A stretch of 64,000 nt of DNA, from the NCBI GenBank assembly GCA_023014485.1, contig JAJOZX010002572.1, positions 1-64,000 of the forward strand, given 5' to 3'. A program made the position numbers and the translations under genes. This document shows positions 22,656 to 34,600 of this stretch, one piece after another (the first letter of the stretch is position 1; each line of letters begins with the position of its first letter). The DNA comes from Bathynomus jamesi. Taxonomy: Eukaryota; Arthropoda; Malacostraca; Isopoda; Cirolanidae. The notes beneath the pieces are model-generated. The model worked only from the letters and a program-made list of their open reading frames with translations. It ran no database searches and was not told where the DNA came from.

Positions 22656-25600
22656 TATTATATAAAGTTCTAAACGAATGCATATAATGGTAGTGTATTA
22701 TCAATAACTTTACACACGAGATTCAAGCATTCAAGCAACTGAATGGTTTATTATGATTATGCATGCCGCGTGGTGCCATCTATGAACAACTTTACAAAAC
22801 TTTCATTTTTACTGAAAACTATTACTGTAATTTGAAATTGTATATTTATATGATACTGTATTGAATATTTGTAATCTTGTATAGGGGCCTATAGTTACAT
22901 TTTATGATTTTTTGTTTTGTTAGTAAATGTAAACATTGCTAATTTTGATAAAATATATATTAAACAACTAAATAAGATATTACTGTATAATAATAAAAAA
23001 ATTTAATAATATATAAAATAAGATAATTTCTTCAAAAAACAGTAATTCAAAGTATCGGTGTCGGTTTTCAGAACAGTATTTACCGATACTTTGTGAAAAG
23101 TGGCCGATACGACCGATACCGATACCGATACCGATACATCGGTGCAACTCTAGTACACACTTTGTCAATGTGAACTTAAATCAAGCTAAATTTACCTAAC
23201 CTACACTAACCAAATAAAATGAAGAGGGAAAGGGGTGAAAATAAAAATTGTTTCTGTAGCTAAGTATGAAACTTTTTGGAAAAGTATTCATACATTTCTG
23301 AATTTCCCATTATTTTAAGTTAAAAATACTTGTTAACTTTTACCTTCATGTTGTGTTCTTATGTGATGAGTAATAATTTAATAAACAAACTTTTGTTTTT
23401 AAGTTTTATGTAAAAAGAACAACAAAGATGCATCATTGTGACTGTGTGAACATGCATTATACCCTCTCCCTTTATACTAAATGTAACACCCCTTGCCATT
23501 TATCACCTTGACCAGCTACTTGCTATCGCTTTTAATAAGTATGGCACATTCTTCGTAAGGGATGTTGTTCTTTTCTTCAACTGCATATTCTTTCAGCTGA
23601 TGCTAATTGGTGGGCTTTCATTTTTAAACTGAGGCACCCATATGTTTTGGGTCATATAATTTTTACAAGAATGTTCCTGTTTACTAAAATAATATTGATA
23701 GTCATATACAAGGACATATACCAGTAGTGGTTGAACTCAAATACAGGTATTTTTAAAGGATCAGAATGATGAGAAATTTGGTAGGGTGTGACTACTTTTT
23801 CACACTAAATAAATGAATATACAGCTAGGACTAGAATTGAGAGAGGTACTCCTTTTTATTTAGTTTGCAAGTTCCCATGGCTTGGTGGTTAGGGATTAGA
23901 TTTGGAATGGGAAGGTCTTGGGATTGAGTTAGATCAGCCACCTACTTGTAACACTTGGGTTCTGGTAACTATTGGAGTTTACACCTATCCCTATTTGTGC
24001 AAGAAAATAAAGGTTTCAGATATTACTTATTAGTTTAATGGATTCATTCTTAAAGGTTTTTTTAATCCCACTGCCACTTCATTTCACATATATTCAGTTT
24101 GATATTTTAAATGAATTCTAAAAGCTTGGAAGAACAGAGAGTTTAGTGTAGGTTCTGTAGACTCAGTATATAAATGAAAATGACAGGTTTCCAAAAACTT
24201 AACACTTGTCTAAATTAAAAACAATTATAATTTCTAAAATATTGCATTTATTTTAAAGGTTGAAGTTTCCTTTTTCAAAAGGTATTCAGGACATTTCACC
24301 GAAGTTTGACCGCCTCTCATTTTAGTAAATAATGATGCCAAGCTCGAGATAAATATCTAGGAAATATCTTTAAAAGATGATAGAACCAGTATTTATACAC
24401 TTGCCATGAAAGCAAAGAAATTGTTTTACAGTTTACCTCAAGTATTGAATATCTTGTCCTCCAACAAAAGAGGACAGGATTCACTGCCTTCTTCAATGTA
24501 GACACGTTTTAGTCTCCTACCCTACACTAAGGCAACAAGTGTAGTGGTGGAGATAGGTCAGTACTCTTGGCAAATGGTATGAATAATAGGGTTGCTAAAT
24601 TGGACACTTCAAGGTCTGTGCCATGCAAAAGTTTGATTTCTGAGGTGGTAGGCTTTATCTCGCGTTTTCTACCAGCACTTCCAAGAGTTTGACTGATCTT
24701 TTATTAATTATTTGTTAAAATAGAATAAGAGGTCAAAATGTGGTAAAATTTCCTGTCTACCACTCAAGAGGAAACTTCATGCTCTAAAGCAGTGGTTCTT
24801 AACCTGGGGGGCGCGCCCCCCTAGGTAATTTCCAGGGGGGGCGCGATCCCTTGGGGAAAAACACTATTTGTATTTGTTATTCTCTTAACGAGAGCATGGG
24901 CTAATATTGAGAAGTTTATGAAAAAATGCAAAAGTATCCCCCTCCAAGGGGGGCGTGGAGGAAGGACCAATTCCTAGAGGGGGCATGGTAGTAAAAAGGT
25001 TAAGAACCACTGCTCTAAAGTAAGGCCTGTCCAGTTGTCACAAGCCTAATATGCAAGAAGTTTTGGTTTTTAAATTTTAGATGCATAGAGCCTTGGGGAC
25101 ACCCTGTAATAGTAGCTAAGGTCATTATCATATCTTAAAAACTATCCTACAGATTATTAAGCTCTCATTTTGAATCATTGTTAATGCACAATTTAACAGA
25201 AGCATTTTTAAAACTTGACAGAGCTGCGGCAAGATGTAATAAAGGAATTGAGGTTGTGAACAGTATTGCTGTGAAGAGTCACATTACCTTAATTGCTAAA
25301 GTAACGAGAGGCCCAGCGGCTGCTACTCAATGCGTGAATACGATACGAAAGCTTATACATTGTTGCATTTGTGAAGACAGAGCTTTCTTTCCCCAGTCAG
25401 TGTACCCCGTAGGTAAATGAAAGTTTGAATAATGTTTCAGTTAATTAGTTTTCGTTTTCATAAAACACTGGGAAGATTATATTCATTTATAGTGTTTATA
25501 TTTTATGAATTTTTAAGCCTTAAATTTTCATAAAAATAATATTCACTTAAACTTTAAGTGTATGGTAACCTGCTAAGTTCAAGCTTCAGTTTTTTGTATA

Positions 25601-28600
25601 GTCCTCCATTTAAACTTTATAAAGTAGGTTTGTAAATTTCAGAAAACCCCTACTCTTTGTTATCGTGCGATTGCCGAAGCAAAAGTTCTGGTCCTGTGGC
25701 TGTTGAATTAGGACCAATTTGGAGTGGACCGATATTTGATTCGGAATTTTGCATAAAGATGCTTAAGCAAGCTAACAAACTTTCACAATCTCAGAAAGTT
25801 TTAACCCTCTTGCAGGTTTGTACCATTAAAGACTGTTGTGTGTTCATTTAGACCGTAAGTTCCACGAGTTTAAATGTAGACTTTGGTTACAATTAACCAT
25901 TGTCTGCTACTATAATTTAATAATTACTTAAAATACTTGTAGAAAATAAGGTATAGGTTGTTCATTTTTTGTTAGCCTATCTTTGCAAACTTATTCTTAA
26001 AGATGCGCATTATTTTTTTTATGAGATTTATTTTAAAAGTTTGAGACACAATCACAATTGTTAAATCATAAAAAAAAAAGTTTTAATATCCTGATGTTAA
26101 ATAATAAAGCAGACTTTGTTGCGATAAAAATAAGTTTTATGAAAAAATAAAAAAAAAATATAGGAGTTTGTATGAAATGCTTTTAATTTTAAGAACGTCC
26201 ATAATTTTTAATAAAACTCTGAGAAGTGTTATTGAATAAACATTTCAAAAAGAATGTATAAATAAAAGGTAACTACATGGTGGTATGATGAAGCAAAGAA
26301 ATGTGTAAAAAAAAACTATGTAGAAATGTGACCCAACGCTGATGAAAGGAGAAAGTGCAGCGAGTTAGACAGAATATAGTTCGTATTTTAAAAATAGTTA
26401 AATTAAGTGTAAATGATGATAAGGAAAAATGAATGTATCACGTCATCCCATAAGTAATGTCATTTTTTAGATCGGAATTTGAAGGACAAAAATAAACTCA
26501 ACTGAAACTTTTTAATCTAGTATATATTTTCCATCGGAATCAGTGACACTGCCAACGTCCTACAAGCTTTTCAATGCCATGTTTATAAAATTCAGGCGGT
26601 TTTGAGGCAAAAAACGTACGAAGACTGGTGTGCAGGTCATCTAAAGTAGTATACTGTTTCTCGTGAAGATAGTTTTGCAGACTCCTGAAGAGATGATAAT
26701 CTGAAGGAGCAAGGTCTGGAGGATGTGGAAGTTTTTCCCACCCAAGCTCCTCAATTTTTGTAGAAGTGATCCGAGCGGTATGAGGACGTGCGTTGTCGTG
26801 GTGGAACACTATTCCTTTCCGATTAACCAAAGAAGGCCTCTCTTCTTTTAGTGCAGTGTTCAATCGATCCAGTTGTTGACAGTAGACTTGAGCGGTGATT
26901 GTGTGGTAAGGTTTTAAAGTGTATTACACCACCTTTATCCCACCAAACACTAAGCAACACCTTCCGAGGGTGAAGATTTGGTTTTGGCTGTGGTATCGCT
27001 GGTTCTCCAGCACAAACCCACTGTCAACGGCGCTTAACATTCTGGTATAGTATCCACTTTTCATCACAAGTCACTAAACGGTGCAAAAACAGATCTTGGA
27101 GTTCACGGGAATGAAGAGCTGTGCTAATGTTTACCCGCACCTTCAGATTGTCGACCGACAATTCATGTGGCACCGCACCCATTTTCCTAACTTAGGCACT
27201 TTCCCGAGTTGTTGCAAATGTCGATGGATGGTGGACGGGATGAAGCGAGTTTCTGGGCCAATTCTTCGACAGTTGTTGAACAGTCTTCAAGTGCGGCTAA
27301 CAGCAGGTGATCATCAAACTCAGCAGGGCGTCCAGAGCGTGCTGCGTCTGTCAAACAGCAGTCACCATTCCTAAACTTTTGAAACTATCTTTGACATTTC
27401 CTTACATGCAGAATATCGTTGCCATAAACGTCCTCAATGTTTCGCGTTGCTTCAGTAGCACTATTCCCTTTTTTGAACTCGTAAAGCATTATATGCCTGA
27501 TATGCTCTTCTGATACCGCCATGTTTGAGGGGTTCACATAAAGCAAAACACACGTCTTCACTGGTCAAGGTCTGTAAAGTATGTAGCGAAACACGATAGA
27601 TCTCTTAGATATAACCTTCGGAAAATTTATGCTTAAATCCAGTAGGACTAGTTTAAACTTAATCCATCGTAAAAAACGACGTTACTTATGGGATGACCTG
27701 ATACAAAGCGAGTGAAATAACATGTTACTCTGGAAGGAATTAGAACCCGCAAAAGTCAGTCAGATGTCTGGTGTTCCAATATGTCTGTGGAACTTAGCAT
27801 AGAACTTAGCATATTTAGTGAACGTTCTCAATTACGATCCACTGAACGTGGAGAATAAAGCCACAATAAGTTAATGTATTTATTAGAGGCGAAAGCTTTC
27901 AGCCTAACCTAATGTCTTCAGGTGCGCCTGGAAAGGAAGAGAGACAATTTATAAGGTAAGGTGAAGCTGGAAATAAGGAGGGGGATAAGGAATAAGATGA
28001 GAGAAAGGATTAGCCTAGAGAAAACAGGATACAAATTGGGATAAATAAATAGATGTATTTAATTAGAAGGGAATATTAATATCAGAATATTCAGTCATCC
28101 GAATCACTGGAATTCTGCCTCACTAGTTTTCAAATGTTCCAACATTTTTTCTTGCAGCATAGTGGAAGCAGACATAATCAAGTACCTTCCCAATTTTACC
28201 TCATTGATAATATTTTCAAAAAACTATACTCAACTCCAATCATTCTAAAACTTTCATTACTTCTACTTTATTGCTTACCATTGGTTATATCTATTGGGAT
28301 TGACTACATTACTTTTACTTGGTGATTTCATCCATTATCATCATCTGATTTTGATCTTATTCATTTTATTAATATTTACTTCCAAATCGATTGCATCTTT
28401 TATTTATTTCTGTATATTTTATCCTCCTTAATCCTTTTTTCTCGCCCTAATCCTCCTCCCTCATTTTCAGCCCCCATCCAGTTTTCTAAACTGACTGTCT
28501 CCTATCCCTTTGCATTTGTACTTGGACTTTAGAATAAGTCGAAAGCGTGTGCTTCTGTTATATTCATTATTGATTATGGCTTTATTCTCCATACACAGCA

Positions 28601-31600
28601 TATGACAACTATCTTCTCTTCAGACAGTGGTGACAGAGAGTCTTGGAGGCCAGTTCGATCCAAAAGAGGAAGGATTTGAGGATGGTAGAAAAGGGCACGA
28701 TTTAATATGCTCTCGTACAGATGTTGCATTACAAGAAGGATCTCATAAAACTGACGAGGATGATGATGAAGCAACCGTAAAAAGAAGAAAAACGGAACTG
28801 TGTTCTCCATTTTATTTCAACTTGCATCGTCATAGTCCAAAAGGTTAATTTTAGGTTACTCTCTTCATTACATTTCAAAACTGGCAAGAATCCTATTCTC
28901 TTGGCATTTAAAATATCTTTTGCCTGGTTTAAAACATAAATTATTCAGATTTATACTTTTACCTACAAATATATTTCAAACAGTTAAAAAAACTGCATTG
29001 CACCCATTTTATTTCTCATTATTTTCTTTTGGGAACCAAAAATTTTAATGTTAATTGAAACCATTTAAAGTTATATGGCTTTCTGATGGGTCCATGCTAA
29101 AGCATGGATCCGTACACAAACCGCATTATTATACATAGCTAATCAAAAATACATTTTCTACTCTTGGCGAAAGGAAACGCGACTCTTAACCTTAGACCTG
29201 AGAAAATTCAGTTATAATCAACCGCATTAATATTTAATCCCTGTTAATAAAGCGCATTTCGATCCCATTTTTAACATACAACGTTTGCTTTCATGAAAAC
29301 GCAAATACGCATCAAAGTCATAATTTAGTTATCTTGTGACATGCTATTTCCATTCTTCGCTGTGTTAACAATTTTTGTCAGTTTAAAGAGTATATGGAAA
29401 AACTATACACGCTTACAACATGGTATCGTATGTGGTACCTTTATTTCATAATTAAATATAAATTATTAATTAATTGAATTAAATATCTACAAAATTGCCT
29501 CGGGATTGGCGACATAGCCTATTGGGAGTGAAAATAATTGCCATACATACATACATAGAACCCAATATGGAGGCATTGTGCCCACCCAACCACAAGAAAA
29601 ATATTATTTCGTGTTCAAAATTTTCCACTGCCGACTCGTGAAAATTACATCGAGAGAAGAGTCAACGAACTTTGCAAATTCAGCAGATAATAAAATACGA
29701 AGATTATATCATAGCGGCTCGCTCGGAGCTTGCTTATGTTACAGCGATGCTTTAAGCAAGGAAGATGTACTTTATCTTCCTATAAGTTCTGAGTGAATAA
29801 CGTGATATAAACGTAACACAAAAGGATAGGCCTATTCCTTCAGGTATTTAAGTGTAGTTACTGCTTATATTAATTACATCAAAGCAACTCGTCGTGTAAC
29901 TCCATCGTACCGCGGCCCTACATCGAAAAAGTTTATGCTCCCCTCCGTACCAATAGCTCCGTCCCCAAATTAAAAATAGTATCATAAATCAAAATGGAGA
30001 TCATTTAGAGCATTTTTTTATAGAGATGACCCCCCTTAAAATTGCATAATATACCTCTCGTGCAATTTTCAGGCAATTATTCACGAAATTTCAAATCCTT
30101 GAAAAATTGCCGCATCCCCAAAGTGTTATCAGTATATAGAAAAGGGTGGCATAAACTTTAGTTTGGAGTACTGATTGCCTAGGAGACCAATTCATAAACC
30201 TCATATAGGCCTAGTATATTTGTCTGGAAAGAAGAGAATTAGTCTATTGTACCATTTATTACACAAAACAGCTTTGAAGTAAAAACAAAATTTAATTTAA
30301 AAATTACCTTCACAATTCACTAATTTAAACTGTGGCAGTCTTTTTCTTGATTCCAGTTGATTGAGGATAAATTTGTGCCGATTGCCGTAGCCAATCCTTT
30401 GTTCTGATGCTTTTGTCACTAAGTTCACTGCACTTTCCACGCTTTGACTGTGGCATGAAAAGGCAGCAATTTTCAAGGGTTCTGTTCTTGTATGCAGCAG
30501 CTCTTCATTGCTGAAATTCCTTATCAAAGGTGGAGGATTGATAGCTTCCTTTCTCCAGTCAATCATCTCATAGTAGTCTTTGGAATCGAAATTTAGAGAT
30601 TTAGGAAGCTCAAAATTTCGTGTGACACCGAAACGTGTCCGACTGAGAAGTATCTTCTGAAGAGCATCTTCCCTGACATGTTGTCTGTTATCAGTAAGCA
30701 TTGACAGTAGGATAGCTTCGGGATTGGCAAAATAGGCATTATTACGGAACACCGGTTCCATAATAATGCGATGTTTTTCTTCCAATCCTCGCATCAAGAA
30801 AATCAAATGAAAAAAATTCCGTGCTCCGTCAGTAGCTTTAGGATGGGATTTGATATGAAACCATCCAGGAGCATATGATTTCATGACGATGGTTACCAGT
30901 TCTTTCAGATTTTGTTCGGGATGCAAAGTCGATACATATAAACGAAGAATCCGGTTTGCTCGGGTAATCCAGCGAGCATGATGAATGGCACCTGGAGACC
31001 TGCGGGCTAGACTTTCAGATACCCACCCAGATTGCACTGCTATGCACATATAGAGATACTTTTGATCACTGCTCAACTCTTTCACGACATTCGGTGGTAT
31101 ATCTTGGACGTTGCCCTGAACTGGTGAAAATGCCACGAAGTCTAAAATGCTTAAATCACATTTCAATTTGGCTCCAATTGAACCTTTAAAGGTATTTGGC
31201 CCTGATGCTTTTCCGTCTATGGTTTCAAATATGTTTCTGAAGGGGAGTTCATTCATGTGTAAAAGACACACAAGCCATTGAACTTCTTCTTTCTCTTCGC
31301 CCGTTCCCGCCTCTATGCGGGGTCGGCGTTTCTGACCAGCCTCCTCCACACAGCCCGGTCCTGGGCTTCTTCCTCCGACAAGCCCTTCTCCCTCAAATCG
31401 TCCCTCACCTTCTCCATCCACCTTCGCTTCGGTCTGCCTCTCTTTCTCCTGCCATACACCTCCATATTCATCGTTCTCTTACCCACATAATCTTCGTCCC
31501 CTCTCATCACGTCCATACCATTTCAGTCTACTTTCTTGTATCTTCCTCGAGATTTCTCCAACCTTTGTTGTGCCCCTTATCCTTTCATTCCTTACTCTAT

Positions 31601-34600
31601 CCAACCTTGTCACTCCGCACATCCATCTCAGCATTCTCATCTCCGTTACATCTAGTCTTTTCTCATGATCTTTCTTTATAGCCCAAGACTCAGCCCCATA
31701 CATCATAGCCGGTCTTACCACAGTCTTATACACTTTTCTCTTAACCCTTGCGCCTATTCTTCGGTCACACAACACCCCTGAAACTTTCTTCCAATTTTTC
31801 CAACCAGATTGCACTCTGTGTGTTATTTCTGTGTCCAGCTCACCGTCCTCAGCCACTGTCGATCCCAAGTACGTAAACTTACTTACTCTTTTTAACCTCG
31901 CTCCCTCTAAACTAATTTCTGAGTCTTGATTTTCGTAGAACCTCAGGTACTCCGTTTTCTTTCTGCTGATTTTCAACCCTCTGTCTTCAAAAGCCCTCCT
32001 CCATTCCTCCAATTTTCTTTCTACTACTTCTCTCCTGTTGCTGCACAGAACAATATCGTCTGCAAAGAGCATACACCAAGGGGATTGATCTTTTATCCCC
32101 TGGGCTAACACATCCATAATCAAAACAAAAAGGTACGGGCTCAAAGAAGATCCCTGATGTAGACCAACCCTCACGGGGAACCATTCCGTTACACCTACAC
32201 TACTCCTAACCTGGGTCCTTGCTCCTTCATACATACTTTGCACCAACCTAACGTACTTCTCCGGCACACCTTTCTCTCTCATACACCTCCAAACCTCCTG
32301 GCGTGGCACTCTATCATATGCTTTCTCTAGGTCGATGAAAACCATGTGCAGTCCCTTTTGTCGCTCCCGGTGTTTCTCCATCAACTGCCTCAGTGCAAAA
32401 ATCGCATCAGTTGTTCCCCTACCTGGCATAAAACCCAACTGCTCTTCCCCCACGGTTGTCTCTTCTCTTAACCTTTTCTCTATAATCCTTTCCCAAACCT
32501 TCATCGTGTGTGACATAAGCTTTATTCCCCTATAATTTCCACAATCCTGGATGTCCCACTTCTCTTTGTAGATAGGTACGAGTGTACTATCCCCCCACTC
32601 CTCCGGCATTTCCTCTTGTTCATATATCTTCTGCATCAGATCCCACAATAGATCTATGCCCTCATCTCCCAAACAATTCCACGCCTCCACTGGTATCCCA
32701 TCCGGTCCCAATGCCTTCCCCTTCTTCATTCCTTTCAACGCCACCTTCACCTCCTCCCTACTCACTCCTGAAGTTAACCCTTGATTTGGGACACCATCTT
32801 CAAAAATAACCCTTGGGTTTTCCTCATTTAACAGATGTTCAAAATAACTCTTCCATCTATCCATGATTTTATCCTGATCCTTTAAGACCACTCCCTGCCC
32901 ATCCTTTACCTGTTTAATTTGAGTAAAATCTTTACTCGCCTTATCCCTAGCCTTCGCTATTCTAAGGATCTTTCTCTCTCCCGCCGGTGTCTCCAACTCT
33001 TTATATACTTCATCCATCGCCTGCGCCTTGGCTCTTGCCACTCCCTTCTTCGCCTCCTTTTTCGCCTGCCTATAGCTTTCTCTATCCTCTTGTTTACCAG
33101 ATGTGTCCCACTTCTTTTTAGCATCTTTCTTCCTTTTAATCACCTCCTGAACTTCTTCATTCCCACCACCACGTCTCTTTATCTTCAGGGGGTCTTCTAC
33201 CTGATGTTTTGCCCAGTACTTCCTCACCAACTCTCAATATCACCCGGCTGTTCTCCTCCCACCATTCTTGTACACTCTCCAACGACCTTACTTCTTCCAA
33301 AACCTTCTCCTCAAATTTTCTTTTCTGGTCTTCTTTCTTCAGTCCCCACCACTTTATCCTAGGTGTCACCTGTTCTTGCCTTCTTTTCCTACCACTCTTA
33401 AACGACCAATCCATCACCAGGATTCTATGTTGCGCCGCCACGCTTTCCCCGTTTATGACTTTGCAGTTCTTAACTTCTTCCAAATGGGATCTCCTGCACA
33501 TTAGAAAGTCTATCTGGCTTTCTCTTCCTCCGCTCCTATAGGTCACAAACTGGTTATCTTTTTTCTGGAAGAAGGTGTTGACTATCGCTAGATCAAACGC
33601 CATCGCGAAATCCACCACCCTTTCCCCTTCATTTCTCTCTCCCACGCCCCAACCACCATGCACCCTCTCAATCACCTCTCTCTCTCAATCACCTCTCTCT
33701 CACACGAGCCATTGAACTGATCTATGCAAAAAAATTTCAATCAATTTTATGGTACCAGCAATTCTACCAGTATTGACAGCAGTACCGTCGCATAGCAAAG
33801 CATTGAGAGTGTCGATGCTCGCTGAATCAATAAAGAACGTTATAATGTCATCAGCTATACACCGAGCATTTCCTGCGTCAGGGCAGAGATGGTCTACATA
33901 GATACCTCCAGGGTCTTTGATCAGCGCACAATGTTGTTCTTTCCTTTTTTCCATGCTTGGTTAACGTATCATCCTTTCTTCCATCAAACCCTATACATTC
34001 AATATTCACATTTTCACATCTAGATCTAACAATATTTTTCTTGCCTACACGAATTCTCTCTCTATTTTCTTCCTATCAAGCATGTTAGATTGATCGATTA
34101 TTCCCATATCTTTCAATGCAGCATTAACAATAGCTGCTGTAGCTCTCGAACTCACACGGTAACGGTCTGCCACCAATGGTAATTCATTTTATGAATACCT
34201 ATTTTGATCATTTTCAATCAGTTCCACATCGGGCACGAATTCTAGCTCATTGTCACTGTCTTTTATATCTTCGCTAAAGTAATCTACTGAAGAAGATGGT
34301 ACAACTTCCATAGCCTCTGCCATTTCCACTTGTGACCTTTGTTGTCTCTCTTGTTCTTCTCTTGCTCTTGAGAGGGATCGTCTCTTGACAGCGGCAGCTT
34401 CACGATCAAATGGCCCTAATTGATTTATTCTTTGCTTTTGGCCTACAAATGACTCCCACTCTACCATTGGGATTTTTACCTCGCATCGACAAAACGGCCT
34501 TTCTATTCCTTTATCATAACATTTGCAAGTACAAATGTTAAACATTTCATCATATGAAGCAAGTTTTTTAGCAAAATGTTCATTCCTTTGACGTAGAGGA

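Larger units (their letters stand above)
21535..23152. mobile_element. hAT-type element with nested mariner (1618 bp)
   Basis: Termini TAGAGTTGCACTGATA and TATCGGTGCAACTCTA-like (reading ATCGGTGCAACTCTA) are flanked by a perfect 8-bp duplication, GTACACAC, at 21527-21534 and 23153-23160. Subterminal regions are full of CCGATAC words, four in tandem near 23115. A mariner element occupies 21740-22548, so hAT inserted first. No hAT transposase remains. Confidence 0.93.

Noticed and set aside
32582..33541. Proline- and serine-rich frames on the + strand
   Set aside because: They are antisense shadows of the RTE LINE polyprotein; composition reflects the complement of Lys/Glu/Gly-rich coding.
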